From positions 1 through 64,000 of the forward strand of contig JADGNE010000003.1 in assembly GCA_015234425.1 (NCBI GenBank): a DNA stretch of 64,000 nt, written 5' to 3'. This DNA is from Devosia sp. Lineage in GTDB: Bacteria > Pseudomonadota > Alphaproteobacteria > Rhizobiales > Devosiaceae. Below the pieces are notes generated by a model. It was not told the DNA's origin. It ran no database searches and saw only the letters and a list, made by a program, of their open reading frames with translations. Shown here in pieces: positions 8,612-17,508 of the stretch (the stretch's first letter is position 1; each line of letters opens with the position of its first letter). A program made the position numbers and the translations under genes.

Positions 8612-8643
8612 AAACAAAAAATCCCCACCGAGGCGGGGATTTT
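8612..8643. terminator. Terminator between lpo and grpE
   Basis: The stem AAATCCCC/GGGGATTT (8619-8642) is flanked by an A-rich tract on the left and a short T run on the right. It fits leftward termination after grpE best and may work in both directions. Confidence 0.75.
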
Positions 8644-8664
8644 GGTTTGTCGTGAGCGACCTGA

Positions 8665-9258
8665 TCAGGCGCTTTTGTCGATGTTTTCGCCGTTGGGGGC
8701 CGGGGGAGCGGCGGGGCCGCCCTTGGAGACGCCGACCATGGCGGGGCGCAGGACGCGTTCGCCGATGGCAAAGCCTTCCTGGACAACCTGAACAACCGTG
8801 CCTTCAGGCACTTCGGTGTTCGGCACTTCGAACATGGCCTGGTGCTTGTGCGGATCGAATTTCTGGCCGGCGGCCTCGATCTGCTTGACGCCATGCTTGG
8901 CAAGGAGGCGCTGGGTTTCGCGCTCGGCCAGCTCGATGCCTTCAATGAGGCTTTTCAGCGTGCCATCAGCGGTGGAGCGCTCATCGGCCGGGATGACCAT
9001 CAGGGCGCGGCTCAGCGCATCCGTGGCCGAGAGCATATCGCGGGCAAAGCCGGCGATGGCATAGGTGCGCGTATCGGCAACGTCGCGCTCGGTGCGCTTG
9101 CGCAGATTTTCCATCTCGGCAACCGAGCGCAGAAGGCGATCGCGCAGTTCTGCGTTCTCGGACTGCAGGGCTTCGACGGGATCGACCTCCGAAACGGTGT
9201 CGGTGGCGAGATTTTCAATGTCCGGCGTTTCGCCTGTCGTGGCGTTCTCGTCGCTCAT
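8665..9258 (-). CDS. grpE: Nucleotide exchange factor GrpE
   Basis: 197 residues. GrpE releases ADP from DnaK. The N-terminal half is acidic, then a long coiled-coil helix (about residues 25-90, with [23 protein letters not shown]). The C-terminal beta domain has [13 protein letters not shown] and [29 protein letters not shown] 9258 follows GGAGATGAG; the longer open frame adds 77 residues with no family similarity. It lies 100 bp downstream of hrcA on the same strand, so hrcA-grpE is a heat-shock unit, with dnaK and dnaJ about 9-10 kb away. A terminator follows. Confidence 0.95.
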   Translation of the reverse strand: MSDENATTGETPDIENLATDTVSEVDPVEALQSENAELRDRLLRSVAEMENLRKRTERDVADTRTYAIAGFARDMLSATDALSRALMVIPADERSTADGTLKSLIEGIELAERETQRLLAKHGVKQIEAAGQKFDPHKHQAMFEVPNTEVPEGTVVQVVQEGFAIGERVLRPAMVGVSKGGPAAPPAPNGENIDKSA

Positions 9259-9295
9259 CTCATCTCCATGGGCGCTGTAAAACTGTTGTGCCCCG

Positions 9296-9325
9296 CATAT
9301 CGGCCAAGGCGGCAGGTTTTTCAAT
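9296..9325 (-). promoter_or_regulatory. Possible heat-shock (RpoH-type) promoter of grpE
   Basis: On the minus strand ATTGAAA is followed at about RpoH spacing by CCGATATG, similar in layout to the dnaK promoter. The match is imperfect. It would give grpE its own start site besides read-through from hrcA. Confidence 0.3.
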
Positions 9326-9358
9326 AGTGGGACTGCGGTTCGGGTCCCGCACGGCCGA

Positions 9359-10438
9359 TTAGCCGCGCTTTGTTGCCATGAGGCGGGTGACCAGATTGGC
9401 GGTGTAGTCGACGACCGGCACGATGCGGGCATAATTGAGCCGCGTCGGGCCGATGACGCCGAGCACGCCCACCACCTTGTCATTGGCATCCTTATAGGGC
9501 GAGAGAATCACCGAGGAGCCGGAGAGCGAAAAGAGCTTGTTCTCCGAGCCGATGAAGATGCGGACGCCCTGGGCCTTTTCCGCGTCGCCGAGGAGCTCGA
9601 GCAAGCCATCCTTGCTTTCAAGTTCGTCGAAGAGCTGACGCATCCGGCTGAGGTCTTCGCTGGCCATGGTGTCGTTGATGAGATTGCCGCGTCCGCGAAC
9701 AATGATCGTGGGGGCGCTGGCGCCGCTCTGCTTGCCCAGAGTGGCAATGCCGGCGTCGACCAGTTTCTGGGTCAATTCGTCGAGCTCGGCGCGCTGTTCC
9801 TGCCGGCGTTCGGCAAGAATTTTCTGGGCCTCTGCGAGGGTGCGGCCGACGACATAATTGGCGAGGTAATTGCTCGCCTGGGTCAGCGCGGCGGCAGTGA
9901 AGCCGGGCGGCAGTTCCATGATGCGGTTTTCGACCTGACCATCATCGCCGACAAGCACGGCCATGGCCCGGCTTTGGTCGAGCCGGACGAATTCGATGTG
10001 GCGCAGCACCATGTCCGCCTTGGTCGCGATAACCACTCCGGCGCCATGGGAGAGGCCGGACAGCAGCGACGAGGCCTCGGTGAGAAGGTCTTCGACCTGT
10101 CCACGACCGGCATTGCCTTCGATGTGACGGGCGATCTGGCTGCGCTCGGTCTCATCGACGGCACCCACTTCGAGCATGGCATCGACGAAAAAGCGCAGGC
10201 CCAGCTGCGTCGGGGCGCGGCCGGCGGAAGTGTGCGGGGCAGCGATGAGGCCAAGATCTTCGAGATCGGCCATCACATTGCGCACCGAGGCGGGCGAGAG
10301 TTCGACCTGCAGCATACGGCTGAGATCGCGCGAGCCAACGGGCAGGCCGGTATCGAGATAGCGTTCGACCAGCCGCCGGAAAATATCCTGACTGCGGGCG
10401 TTTAGCGCGCTAAGAAAATCCTCGGATGGGCGGTTCAT
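9359..10438 (-). CDS. hrcA: Heat-inducible transcription repressor HrcA
   Basis: 359 residues, normal length. HrcA binds CIRCE operators and represses groESL-type genes. The N-terminal winged helix (about 10-75) has [17 protein letters not shown] and [19 protein letters not shown]. The GAF-like domain has the family motif [14 protein letters not shown], and the C-terminus has [25 protein letters not shown] and [26 protein letters not shown]. No CIRCE inverted repeat was seen in this window, so its targets are probably elsewhere. It is divergent from rph, sharing a 148-bp regulatory gap with a CtrA-type box. Confidence 0.96.
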   Translation of the reverse strand: MNRPSEDFLSALNARSQDIFRRLVERYLDTGLPVGSRDLSRMLQVELSPASVRNVMADLEDLGLIAAPHTSAGRAPTQLGLRFFVDAMLEVGAVDETERSQIARHIEGNAGRGQVEDLLTEASSLLSGLSHGAGVVIATKADMVLRHIEFVRLDQSRAMAVLVGDDGQVENRIMELPPGFTAAALTQASNYLANYVVGRTLAEAQKILAERRQEQRAELDELTQKLVDAGIATLGKQSGASAPTIIVRGRGNLINDTMASEDLSRMRQLFDELESKDGLLELLGDAEKAQGVRIFIGSENKLFSLSGSSVILSPYKDANDKVVGVLGVIGPTRLNYARIVPVVDYTANLVTRLMATKRG

Positions 10439-10541
10439 GGTCTTTTTGCTTAAAATTTTCGGCTTTAACCTTGCGCTCTTATTTAAGCGCTGAAGGCCCG
10501 AACGCCAAGCGCCGAGCGCTTGTGGAGGGCGGCGATGAAGG

Positions 10542-10556
10542 TTAAGAGGCGGTTAA
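10542..10556 (+). promoter_or_regulatory. CtrA-type box (TTAA-N7-TTAA) upstream of rph
   Basis: TTAAGAGGCGGTTAA is an exact TTAA-N7-TTAA, the full CtrA motif of alphaproteobacteria, 30 bp before the rph start and 103 bp before the divergent hrcA start. A single box may be chance, since the motif has only eight fixed bases. Confidence 0.4.
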
Positions 10557-10586
10557 GGACTATTTGCCAGAGAATTTGAGGTGCCC

Positions 10587-11303
10587 ATGCGGCCATCCCT
10601 GCGCGCCCCCGACCAGATGCGGGCCGTCACCATAGAGCGCAATGTGGCCATGAAAGCTGAAGGCTCATGCCTTATCAGCTTCGGTAACACAAAGGTGTTG
10701 TGCACCGCTTCGGTCGAAACCAGCCTGCCGGGCTGGCTGCGCGGCAAGGGCCAGGGCTGGGTCACGGCCGAATATGGCATGCTGCCACGCGCCACCGGTA
10801 GCCGCACCCGCCGTGAGGCCACGGCCGGCAAGCAGACCGGCCGCACCCAAGAAATCCAGCGCCTGATCGGCCGCTCGCTGCGCGCCGTTGTCGACCTCAC
10901 CCTCCTGGGCGAGGCGCAGATCACCCTCGACTGCGACGTGCTGGAGGCCGATGGCGGCACCCGCACCGCCTCGATCACCGGCGCCTATGTGGCGCTTGTG
11001 GACGCCATCCGCTGGATGGAAGAGCGCAAGCTGACCAAGGGCCAGGCGCTGAAAGACAGTGTTGCGGCGGTGTCGTGCGGGATCTATCGCGGCGCGCCGG
11101 TGCTCGACCTTGATTATCTCGAGGACGTGGAAGCCGAGACCGACGCCAATTTCGTCATGACCGGCTCGGGTAAATTTGTCGAAATCCAGGGGACGGCAGA
11201 AGGCGCGCCGTTCGACCGCGCCGAGCTCGAGGCGCTGATGGACCTTGCCGGCAAGGGCATTGGCGAATTGAGCCTGCTGCAACAGGCGGCGCTCAACGCA
11301 TGA
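10587..11303 (+). CDS. rph: Ribonuclease PH
   Basis: 238 residues. RNase PH trims tRNA 3' ends by phosphorolysis. Family motifs: [68 protein letters not shown] (phosphate and RNA contacts), [21 protein letters not shown] and [19 protein letters not shown] 10587 follows GAGG with five-base spacing; an in-frame GTG lies two codons upstream. First gene of a tight rightward series with a 64-codon ORF, rdgB and hemW; its stop overlaps the next start as ATGA. The CtrA-type box upstream hints at cell-cycle control. Confidence 0.97.
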   Translation: MRPSLRAPDQMRAVTIERNVAMKAEGSCLISFGNTKVLCTASVETSLPGWLRGKGQGWVTAEYGMLPRATGSRTRREATAGKQTGRTQEIQRLIGRSLRAVVDLTLLGEAQITLDCDVLEADGGTRTASITGAYVALVDAIRWMEERKLTKGQALKDSVAAVSCGIYRGAPVLDLDYLEDVEAETDANFVMTGSGKFVEIQGTAEGAPFDRAELEALMDLAGKGIGELSLLQQAALNA

Positions 11304-11494
11304 AGACGCCACGGGACCTGATTGCAGCCCTGTCCAACCGCACCGCCGAGACCCGGCGGGCGGGCAGGCCGGCGCGCGCCGGGGCCCATGGCGAGACGAC
11401 ACAGGATGTCGCGCCCGATTGCGCCATCTGGAATGACATTGTGCGCGCGCTCGATCTCGGGTGCGGCGCCGAAAAGAACGGAAGCGCCAAATGA
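11300..11494 (+). CDS. Small hypothetical protein coupled to rph and rdgB
   Basis: 64 residues (begins [18 protein letters not shown]). The family is unknown. Its start overlaps the rph stop as ATGA, and its stop overlaps the rdgB start as ATGA, so the frame fills exactly the space between two housekeeping genes and would be translationally coupled on both sides. The composition is Ala/Arg-rich with a short helical C-terminal part ([12 protein letters not shown]) and no membrane segment. The double ATGA fit is the main evidence that it is a true gene; without homologues, a relic or a leader for rdgB coupling remains possible. Confidence 0.55.
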   Translation: MKTPRDLIAALSNRTAETRRAGRPARAGAHGETTQDVAPDCAIWNDIVRALDLGCGAEKNGSAK

Positions 11495-12135
11495 GCACTC
11501 TCCCCCGCCTGCGCCGCGGCGACCGGCTGGTCATCGCCACCCATAATGCGGGAAAGCTCAAGGAGTTTCGCGAGCTGTTCGAGCCGTTTGGGCTTGAGCT
11601 GGTGTCCGCTGGCGAACTGGGCCTGCCCGAGCCGGAAGAAACCGGCACGACTTTTGCCGAAAATGCCCGCACCAAGGCCCATGCTGCCGCCAAGGGCGCC
11701 AATATGCTGGCGCTTTCCGATGATTCGGGAATCAGCGTCGATGCGCTCGATGGCCAGCCGGGCGTCTACACGGCCGACTGGGCCGGCGTGCCGCGCGATT
11801 TCGGCAAGGCCATGCAGCGGGTGGAAGACGAATTGCAGGCCAAGGGGGCAACCGATCCCGCCCAGCGCCGCGCCGCGTTCAACGCTACGCTCTGCCTTGC
11901 CCATCCCGATGGTCGCGACGTGCTCTATGTCGGCACCTGCCCGGGCACGCTGATCTGGCCGCCGCGCGGCACCCAGGGCCATGGCTATGACCCGATGTTC
12001 ATGCCCGACGGGCACGAGATCACCTTTGGCGAGATGGCGGCCGAAGTGAAGCATTCCTGGTCGCCGGGACAAGAAGGTCTGTCCCATCGCGCCCGCGCCT
12101 TTGCCCAATTCGTGGAGAACCAGATTGAGCGCTAA
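11491..12135 (+). CDS. rdgB: Non-canonical purine NTP pyrophosphatase (RdgB/HAM1)
   Basis: 214 residues. It hydrolyses dITP, ITP and XTP to monophosphates, keeping them out of DNA. Family motifs: [16 protein letters not shown] (residues 14-29), [37 protein letters not shown] (catalytic acidic residues), [13 protein letters not shown] and LSHRARAF near the C-terminus. ATG 11491 is chosen because it overlaps the preceding small ORF by ATGA and gives the standard N-terminus; ten extra in-frame residues upstream lack support. It overlaps hemW by 11 bp. Confidence 0.96.
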   Translation: MSTLPRLRRGDRLVIATHNAGKLKEFRELFEPFGLELVSAGELGLPEPEETGTTFAENARTKAHAAAKGANMLALSDDSGISVDALDGQPGVYTADWAGVPRDFGKAMQRVEDELQAKGATDPAQRRAAFNATLCLAHPDGRDVLYVGTCPGTLIWPPRGTQGHGYDPMFMPDGHEITFGEMAAEVKHSWSPGQEGLSHRARAFAQFVENQIER

Positions 12136-13282
12136 CCCGAACGACCTGTTCGGCGTCTATGTGCATTGGCCGTTCTGCGCGTCCAAATGCCCATATTGCG
12201 ACTTCAATTCCCATGTGCATCGCGGCCCCTTCGACGAGGACGCCTATGTCGAGGGTTACAAGCGCGAGATCGCCCATATGGCCGCGCTGGCGCCGGGTCG
12301 GCTGGTGCAGTCGATCTTTTTCGGCGGCGGCACGCCTTCGCTGATGAGCCCCAAGGCCGTCGGGACCATTCTCGACGCCATCGCCGGCGCCTGGCAGATC
12401 GACACCAACGCCGAGATCACGCTCGAAGCCAATCCGACATCGGTGGAAGTGGACCGGTTCCGCGGTTTCCGCAGCGCCGGGGTGAACCGGGTGTCGCTGG
12501 GCGTGCAGTCGCTGCGCGAGGGTCCGCTGGCCGAGCTTGGCCGTCGCCACAGTGTCGACGAGGCCATCGCGGCCGTGCGCGTGGCGCAGTCGATCTTTGA
12601 TCGCTCAAGCTTTGACATCATCTATGCCCGCCCCAAGCAGACGCTTGAGGACTGGGAGGACGAGCTCAAGGAAGCCATCTGGCTGGCGCGGGGGCACCTC
12701 AGCCTCTATCAGCTGACCATTGAGCACGGCACGCGCTACTATGACCTCTATAGCGCCGGCAAGCTCAAGATGCCGGATGAGGATCTGGCGGCCGATTTCT
12801 ACGAGATGACGCAGGAGCTGACGGCCGCCGCCGGCATGCCCGCCTACGAGATTTCCAACCATGCCGTGCCCGGCCAGGAAAGCCGGCACAACATGCTCTA
12901 CTGGCGCTATGGCGAATATGCAGGGATTGGCCCGGGCGCGCACGGCCGGCTGATGGTCAACCACCAGCGCCACGCCACGGCGACCGAGAAGATGCCGTTC
13001 GAGTGGCTCAAGCTCGTCAACGAGTTCGGCCATGGCATGACCACCGACGATGTGCTGACCTGGGAAGAGCAGGGGGATGAATTCCTCGTCATGGGGCTGC
13101 GCCTCAAGGAGGGCATTTCCCCGTCGCGGTTCATGTCGATCTCGGGCCGGTCGATCGCCGAAAAGCAGATCGAGGCCTTAAAGGGGTATGGATTTGTCGA
13201 GACCCTGCCCAATGGCAATATCCGGGTGACGGAAAAAGGCTTTCCGGTGCTCGACGCAGTGGTGGCGGATCTGGCGGCGTAA
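12125..13282 (+). CDS. hemW: Radical SAM heme chaperone HemW (coproporphyrinogen oxidase-like)
   Basis: 385 residues. The radical-SAM cluster motif C-x3-C-x2-C is seen as [13 protein letters not shown] near residue 18. [12 protein letters not shown] and [11 protein letters not shown] follow, then [10 protein letters not shown] and ISNHAVPG, and a C-terminal HemW domain (about 280-385, with MGLRLKEGI). HemW inserts heme into target proteins; annotations as oxygen-independent coproporphyrinogen oxidase are usual but the short N-terminus favours HemW. The start is a TTG at 12125 with GGAG about 10 bases upstream; a further TTG at 12101 would overlap rdgB more. Last gene of the rph operon. Confidence 0.92.
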   Translation: MSANPNDLFGVYVHWPFCASKCPYCDFNSHVHRGPFDEDAYVEGYKREIAHMAALAPGRLVQSIFFGGGTPSLMSPKAVGTILDAIAGAWQIDTNAEITLEANPTSVEVDRFRGFRSAGVNRVSLGVQSLREGPLAELGRRHSVDEAIAAVRVAQSIFDRSSFDIIYARPKQTLEDWEDELKEAIWLARGHLSLYQLTIEHGTRYYDLYSAGKLKMPDEDLAADFYEMTQELTAAAGMPAYEISNHAVPGQESRHNMLYWRYGEYAGIGPGAHGRLMVNHQRHATATEKMPFEWLKLVNEFGHGMTTDDVLTWEEQGDEFLVMGLRLKEGISPSRFMSISGRSIAEKQIEALKGYGFVETLPNGNIRVTEKGFPVLDAVVADLAA

Positions 13283-13303
13283 AACGCCGACAGATCCTCA
13301 ATG

Positions 13304-14086
13304 CTATGGCGCCATAAGAGGCGCAAGAGCGGCGCGGGTTTCGACCAGCGCCGTTTTCGTATCGGCTGTCGGGCGGAATTCGAGGCCGATATAGCCATCA
13401 TATCCCTGGGCGATCAGCGCAGTGAGCGGGGTGAGCAAATCGAGCTTGCCCGAGCCCGGCTGGTTGCGGCCGGGGCGATCGGCGATGTGCAGATGGACGA
13501 TGTGGTGGCCGCGATTGCCGATCACGCTGATAGGGTCCTCGGCCATGACCATCGAATGGTAGAGATCATAGGTGATGCCGATCTCTGGACGGTCGACCGC
13601 ATCCATGATGTCGAGGGCCTCACTCGTGGACGTAAGAAAATAGAGCGGGTGATCGACCCGGTCATTGAGCGGCTCAAGCCCCAGTTTTACCCCTGAGCCC
13701 TCCAGCACATCGGCGGCGCGTTTGAGGACGCTGGTGAGGGCATCGCGCTGGCGCTGGCGATCGACGAGCAGGCGGTTATTGCCCGATTGGCAGATCAGCA
13801 CCGGTGCACCGAGCCGCACGGCCACGTCGCGGCTCTGTTCGAGGCCACGCAGGAAATCGTCGTGGGTCTTGGGATTGGTGAGCTTGGCAAAAGGCTCGGC
13901 GACGATGCCGGCGAGTTTCACGCCGGTTTCGTCGAGCGCGCGCTCGATGGCGTCGAGATCCTTGTTGGACCAGAGCCAGAATTCGACGGCCTCAAAGCCT
14001 TCGGCCCTGGCCAGATGGATGCGCTGGACGGGATCAGAACTCTCCGCCGTAAAGAGCATTTCGATGCAGGCGGAGAGTTTTGTCAT
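13304..14086 (-). CDS. Hydroxypyruvate isomerase-like TIM-barrel protein
   Basis: 260 residues of the xylose-isomerase-like TIM-barrel superfamily. Strand-end residues fit Hyi-type isomerases: LSACIEMLF at the start, FEAVEFWLW, LGLEPLN (metal-binding Glu near residue 137), ITYDLYHSMV, HIVHLHIADRPGR and GYIGLEFRP near residue 240. Such enzymes interconvert hydroxypyruvate and tartronate semialdehyde, but related proteins use other sugars, so the substrate is an inference. It follows pyrF by three bases in the same direction and is probably co-transcribed. It converges on hemW with a 21-bp gap. Confidence 0.8.
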   Translation of the reverse strand: MTKLSACIEMLFTAESSDPVQRIHLARAEGFEAVEFWLWSNKDLDAIERALDETGVKLAGIVAEPFAKLTNPKTHDDFLRGLEQSRDVAVRLGAPVLICQSGNNRLLVDRQRQRDALTSVLKRAADVLEGSGVKLGLEPLNDRVDHPLYFLTSTSEALDIMDAVDRPEIGITYDLYHSMVMAEDPISVIGNRGHHIVHLHIADRPGRNQPGSGKLDLLTPLTALIAQGYDGYIGLEFRPTADTKTALVETRAALAPLMAP

Positions 14087-14089
14087 TTT

Positions 14090-14791
14090 TTACGCGAGCC
14101 TTGTTCCGGAGCCGGCCATTTCGGCCAGGATTGCCCGGGCAGCTTCGGCCGGATCGGGCGCTTCCACAATAGGGCGGGCGATGACGAGATGGGTGGCGCC
14201 CACGGCGAGGGCCTGGGCGGGGGTCATGATGCGCTTCTGGTCGCCGGCTGCGCTGCCCGCCGGGCGAATGCCGGGGGTGACGATGGCGAGCTTCGGCCCG
14301 ACGATGGTGCGGACCATTTCGGCTTCGTGCGAGGAGGCGACAATGCCGCCAATGCCGGCTTCACGCGCCTGCTGGGCGCGCAGTGCAACGAGGCCCGCCG
14401 CGTCGCGCTCGTAACCGGCCTCCTTGACGTCGGCATCGTCCATCGAGGTGAGGACGGTTACGCCAAGCACGCAGAGGTTAGAACCCTCGGCGGCGCGAGC
14501 GGCGGCGCGCATGGTCTTGGGATAGGCGTGGACGGTCAGCATGGCCGCGCCGGTTTCGGCAAAGGCGGCAACGCCCTTTTCGACCGTGTTGTCGATGTCG
14601 AGGAGTTTTAGGTCAAAAAAGACCTTCTTGCCGGCGGCGATCAGATCCTTGCCCAGGGCAAAGCCGTCAGCGCCATAAAAGCACTGGTAGCCGATCTTGT
14701 AGAAATCTACCGTGTCGCCCAAGGTGGTGACGATTTCCTCGGCGCGTGCGCGTGACGACACGTCGAGCCCAACAATCAGCTGGCCGGCCAT
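14090..14791 (-). CDS. pyrF: Orotidine 5'-phosphate decarboxylase
   Basis: 233 residues. It decarboxylates OMP to UMP, the last step of de novo UMP synthesis. Motifs: [13 protein letters not shown] at the start, the catalytic tetrad region [14 protein letters not shown] (D-x-K-x2-D, about residues 58-71), VLGVTVLTS, and [25 protein letters not shown] near the phosphate-gripping loop. ATG 14791 follows AAAGGAAA. It leads a two-gene unit with the isomerase-like gene and is divergent from the MarR gene; the 22-bp palindrome in the shared gap could also affect pyrF. Confidence 0.97.
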   Translation of the reverse strand: MAGQLIVGLDVSSRARAEEIVTTLGDTVDFYKIGYQCFYGADGFALGKDLIAAGKKVFFDLKLLDIDNTVEKGVAAFAETGAAMLTVHAYPKTMRAAARAAEGSNLCVLGVTVLTSMDDADVKEAGYERDAAGLVALRAQQAREAGIGGIVASSHEAEMVRTIVGPKLAIVTPGIRPAGSAAGDQKRIMTPAQALAVGATHLVIARPIVEAPDPAEAARAILAEMAGSGTRLA

Positions 14792-14871
14792 GGCAGTTTC
14801 CTTTCTGTCGCGATCGGCGTGAGGTCGCATATCGGCCGGGCGGGAGCAAGGCAAAATTGCGGGGAGTTTGG

Positions 14872-14919
14872 GCTGCTATGGCGCCATAGCAGCTTGCCAG
14901 AGCGATGCTATGACAGCAT
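14872..14919. promoter_or_regulatory. Palindromic operator pair upstream of the marR gene
   Basis: A perfect 22-bp palindrome (14872-14893) has the centre TGCTATGGC/GCCATAGCA. A second, weaker inverted repeat ATGCT-N5-AGCAT lies at 14905-14919. Both are in the 166-bp gap between pyrF and the MarR gene. MarR dimers bind such palindromes and usually control their own gene. Confidence 0.65.
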
Positions 14920-14957
14920 AAGGCCCCCGATTCCCTTCCTGATTTGCCCGGATTTTC

Positions 14958-15389
14958 ATGCAGCAGCAGGCTCTTTCGACCCTTGTCGCCTGGATGCGGC
15001 TCGACCAGTCCATCTCCGCCTTCCACACCATGCTCAAGGCCAGACACGGCATTACCGGGCTGCAGCTGGCCGTGCTGCATATCCTGGCCGAACGCCCGCA
15101 CATGGCGCTGGCGGCGCTGCGCAAGGGGCTCAACATGCATGCAGCGACCCTTGGGCAGTCGATCGACGAACTGCGCCGGCTCGAGCTCTGCATCGTGCGC
15201 ACCGATCCACGCGACCGGCGGGCCCGGTTGGTGGCGATCACTGAAAAGGGGCTGGAGCTGGTCAAAGCCGTTCCGCTGGCCGGGCCAAACAGGCTGCGCC
15301 AGATCGAGACCGATCCGGCCCGGCTCGATCAGCTGACCACAGCGCTCAATGATGCGCTCGATATTTTTGGGCTGGCGGAGAAGGGGTAG
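14958..15389 (+). CDS. MarR-family transcriptional regulator
   Basis: 143 residues with the MarR winged-helix layout: an N-terminal dimer helix (residues 5-30), TGLQLAVLHILAERPHMALAAL, a recognition-helix region (about 58-80) and a wing with DPRDRRARLVAITEKG, the family's most typical stretch. These regulators usually respond to small phenolic or oxidant ligands; the ligand is unknown here. The palindromes 65-85 bp upstream suggest autoregulation. The nearest genes are pyrF (divergent) and a phosphatase (convergent), so its target beyond itself is not obvious. An alternative frame start at 14944 has no similarity. Confidence 0.88.
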   Translation: MQQQALSTLVAWMRLDQSISAFHTMLKARHGITGLQLAVLHILAERPHMALAALRKGLNMHAATLGQSIDELRRLELCIVRTDPRDRRARLVAITEKGLELVKAVPLAGPNRLRQIETDPARLDQLTTALNDALDIFGLAEKG

Positions 15390-15446
15390 GGAGCGCGGTT
15401 AGGTCGTATTTTTACCCCACCCTCTTTTAAGCCGCTCGACCTAAGG

Positions 15447-15496
15447 CCTCCTCATCCGGCCTTCGGGCCACCTTCTCCCTCAAGGGAGAAGGAAGA
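15447..15496. repeat. Intergenic palindromic repeat (CTCATCCGGCC type)
   Basis: This copy has CTCATCCGGCCTTCGGGCC then CTTCTCCCT-CAAGGGAGAAG, two hairpins in tandem. Related copies lie near 35.25 kb (same orientation) and 40.29 kb (inverted). It stands between the convergent marR and phosphatase genes. Confidence 0.7.
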
Positions 15497-15515
15497 ACAG
15501 AAACCAGTTGTCGGT

Positions 15516-16124
15516 CTAGCCTTTCCACCAATCGAGTAAAATATCCTCCATGGGCACCCAGTCGGTGAGGAGGGCGAGGGTTTTCATGTCGAAGACAAAG
15601 CCATTGCCGCCGCCCTGAGCGCCGCGCCGGCTCTGGTCTTCTTCGCGCGAAATCGGCAGCCCGCCGAGATGGCATTTAAGCAGCGTGCCGACGGCGCCGT
15701 GGCCGCAGAAGATGGCCGGGGTATCTGGCGGCACCGACTGCAGCGCGAGACCGACCGTGGCGACGATGCGGACCTGCGCGTCGCTGGCCGTTTCCCAGCC
15801 ATCGATACTGGTGTCGGGTGCGGCGAAAAAAGCGTCGGCCGTGGCTTCAAAGAGAGGGGCCGGCAGAAAACCGGTGGCGGTACGGTCGTTTTCGCCCATC
15901 AGGTGATCAGAGAGGGCCGGAGTACCGGTGATCTCGGCAAAGAGATCGGCCATCTGCATGGCCTTGGTCTCGCGGCTCGTGAACACAAAAGCGCCCGCCG
16001 GAATGGTCCGGCGGGCGATAAAATGTTCAACGCGTTGGCGCCCCTCATCCGAAAGGGACCACAGGGGCACCGGGATGAGAGGATCCATTTGAACCTGGGG
16101 GTGGGTCAGATAGAGCGCCCGCAT
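15516..16124 (-). CDS. Histidine phosphatase superfamily protein
   Basis: 202 residues of the phosphoglycerate-mutase-like fold. The catalytic RHG motif at the N-terminus is replaced by LTHPQVQMD: the histidine remains, but the usual Arg before it and Gly after it do not. FTSRETKAMQMADLF (about 48-62) corresponds to the S-x-R-A...T segment, and IFCGHGAVGTLLKCHL (about 141-156) carries the second catalytic His. It may still be an active phosphatase on an unknown substrate. Downstream neighbour of the FMN-reductase gene on the same strand (5-bp gap), probably one operon. Confidence 0.78.
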   Translation of the reverse strand: MRALYLTHPQVQMDPLIPVPLWSLSDEGRQRVEHFIARRTIPAGAFVFTSRETKAMQMADLFAEITGTPALSDHLMGENDRTATGFLPAPLFEATADAFFAAPDTSIDGWETASDAQVRIVATVGLALQSVPPDTPAIFCGHGAVGTLLKCHLGGLPISREEDQSRRGAQGGGNGFVFDMKTLALLTDWVPMEDILLDWWKG

Positions 16125-16129
16125 GATCT

Positions 16130-16675
16130 TTACCCCCGGCTGAAATGGGTGAGTTCTTCAACGATCTGATCGACCTTGCGGATGATCGCCGGTTCAACCG
16201 GCTCGCCCTGTTCGTTGAAGGCTTCCTTGGCGGGGCCGATGCCGAGGAGGGTTGGCACGACCAGCGTGCCGATTTTGGTCAGCGATTCGCGCAGATGGCT
16301 GAGGCCCCAGATGGTGCCGTATTTGCCCGAGCTGACGCCGCCAATGCCGAACACGGCATGACGGAAGGGGCTTGGCCGCTGCCGGCTGAGCCAAGTGATG
16401 GTGTTCACGATGAGCGGGCTCGCGCCGCCATTATATTCAGGCGAGGCGATGAAGACGATCTCGTGGGTGCGGAACATCTCGGCGAGGCGCACTGCCGCCT
16501 CCGGAGTGTTGTCGGCCTCCAGATCCTCGTTGAAGATCGGCATGTCAAAATCGCCGAGATCGATCGAGGTGACCTCGACGCCGGCCGCGGCCAGCTTTTT
16601 GTCCATATGGTGCTGCAGCAGGCGATTATAGGACCCCTGGCGGATGGACCCGGAGAGGGTAAGAGCGCGCGTCAT
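16130..16675 (-). CDS. NADPH-dependent FMN reductase family protein
   Basis: 181 residues with a flavodoxin-like fold. SGSIRQGSYNRLL (residues 8-20) binds the FMN phosphate, and FIASPEYNGGASPLI (about 75-89) is the conserved loop of the NADPH-dependent FMN reductase family, which includes quinone and chromate reductases. The substrate is not predictable. Stands first of a two-gene leftward unit with the histidine phosphatase; the start at 16675 gives a normal length. Divergent from the VOC gene at 16802. Confidence 0.88.
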   Translation of the reverse strand: MTRALTLSGSIRQGSYNRLLQHHMDKKLAAAGVEVTSIDLGDFDMPIFNEDLEADNTPEAAVRLAEMFRTHEIVFIASPEYNGGASPLIVNTITWLSRQRPSPFRHAVFGIGGVSSGKYGTIWGLSHLRESLTKIGTLVVPTLLGIGPAKEAFNEQGEPVEPAIIRKVDQIVEELTHFSRG

Positions 16676-16801
16676 GCAATTTCCTTAAGCAATGGCTGTC
16701 GAAAGTGGCGCGGCCGAAGCGTCTATGCAAGAGCGTTGACCAGCTTCGGCCAAGGCTTATCGTTTCAAGAGCGAAGTAACCGCGTGGCGAAGGAGCCAAA
16801 C

Positions 16802-17215
16802 ATGCCAGCCCCGATGATTTTCGTGAACCTGCCGATCAAGGATCTTGCCGCCTCCATGGCCTATTACAAGGCACTGGGGTTTTCGCATAATCCGCAATTT
16901 ACCGACGAGACCGCAGCCTGCATCGTCATTTCGGACACGATATTCGTGATGGTGCTCACAGAAGCCAAATTCAAAGAGTTTGCGCCGCTGCCCATTCCCG
17001 ACCCCAAGGCCCAGACGCAGGCGCTCTATGCGCTGTCGCGCGACAGCCGTGAGGCCGTGGACGAGATTGCCGAAGCCGGCCTCAAGGCAGGCGGAAACGA
17101 GTATCGTCCTGCCCAGGATATGGGCTTCATGTACTCGCGCGCCATCGCCGATATCGACGGGCATGTGTGGGAATATGTCTGGATGGATATGAGCGGGGAA
17201 CCGCCTGCCGCGTGA
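16802..17215 (+). CDS. VOC (glyoxalase/bleomycin resistance) family protein
   Basis: 137 residues, two beta-alpha-beta3 modules. It begins MIFVNLPIKDLAASMAYYKALGF, typical of the lactoylglutathione-lyase-like group without a fixed substrate, and ends with DIDGHVWEYVWMDM, which holds the late metal-site Glu. ATG 16802 follows GCGAAGGAGCCAAAC; the longer frame back to 16145 is antisense to the reductase and has no similarity. It may bind a metal and a small electrophile, but no specific reaction can be assigned. Confidence 0.87.
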   Translation: MPAPMIFVNLPIKDLAASMAYYKALGFSHNPQFTDETAACIVISDTIFVMVLTEAKFKEFAPLPIPDPKAQTQALYALSRDSREAVDEIAEAGLKAGGNEYRPAQDMGFMYSRAIADIDGHVWEYVWMDMSGEPPAA

Positions 17216-17263
17216 CAGGGAGGCGATAGGGGATCATGCTTGGGCTGAAAAGGGAGATCGCAC

Positions 17264-17476
17264 ATGGCAAGCGAACTGATCATCGCCCATCTCGGCCACG
17301 ATCTGCAGGCGAAAAAGAGCTTTGTGACCTTTCTCTGGTCGGATGATCCGAGCAAGCGGCTGGGGCTCGAGGTGCCGTTCGGTACGAAGATCGAGGACGC
17401 CGAGAGCGAGGCGCGGAAGGCAATCGGCGCGTTGATTACCGAGATGACGGACGCAAAGCTGCGGCCGTTGCGGTAG
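17264..17476 (+). CDS. Small hypothetical protein
   Basis: 70 residues, soluble, with a mixed beta/alpha pattern (MASELIIAHLGHDL, then SFVTFLWSDDPSKRLGLEVPFGT, then a charged helix). No family recognised. ATG 17264 follows AAAAGGGAGATCGCAC, a good ribosome site. It lies 48 bp after the VOC gene on the same strand and is probably co-transcribed. Two hairpins downstream could end the transcript. Confidence 0.6.
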   Translation: MASELIIAHLGHDLQAKKSFVTFLWSDDPSKRLGLEVPFGTKIEDAESEARKAIGALITEMTDAKLRPLR

Positions 17477-17508
17477 GGCGGGGCGAAAGCCCCGCGGCCA
17501 CTAGCCAT

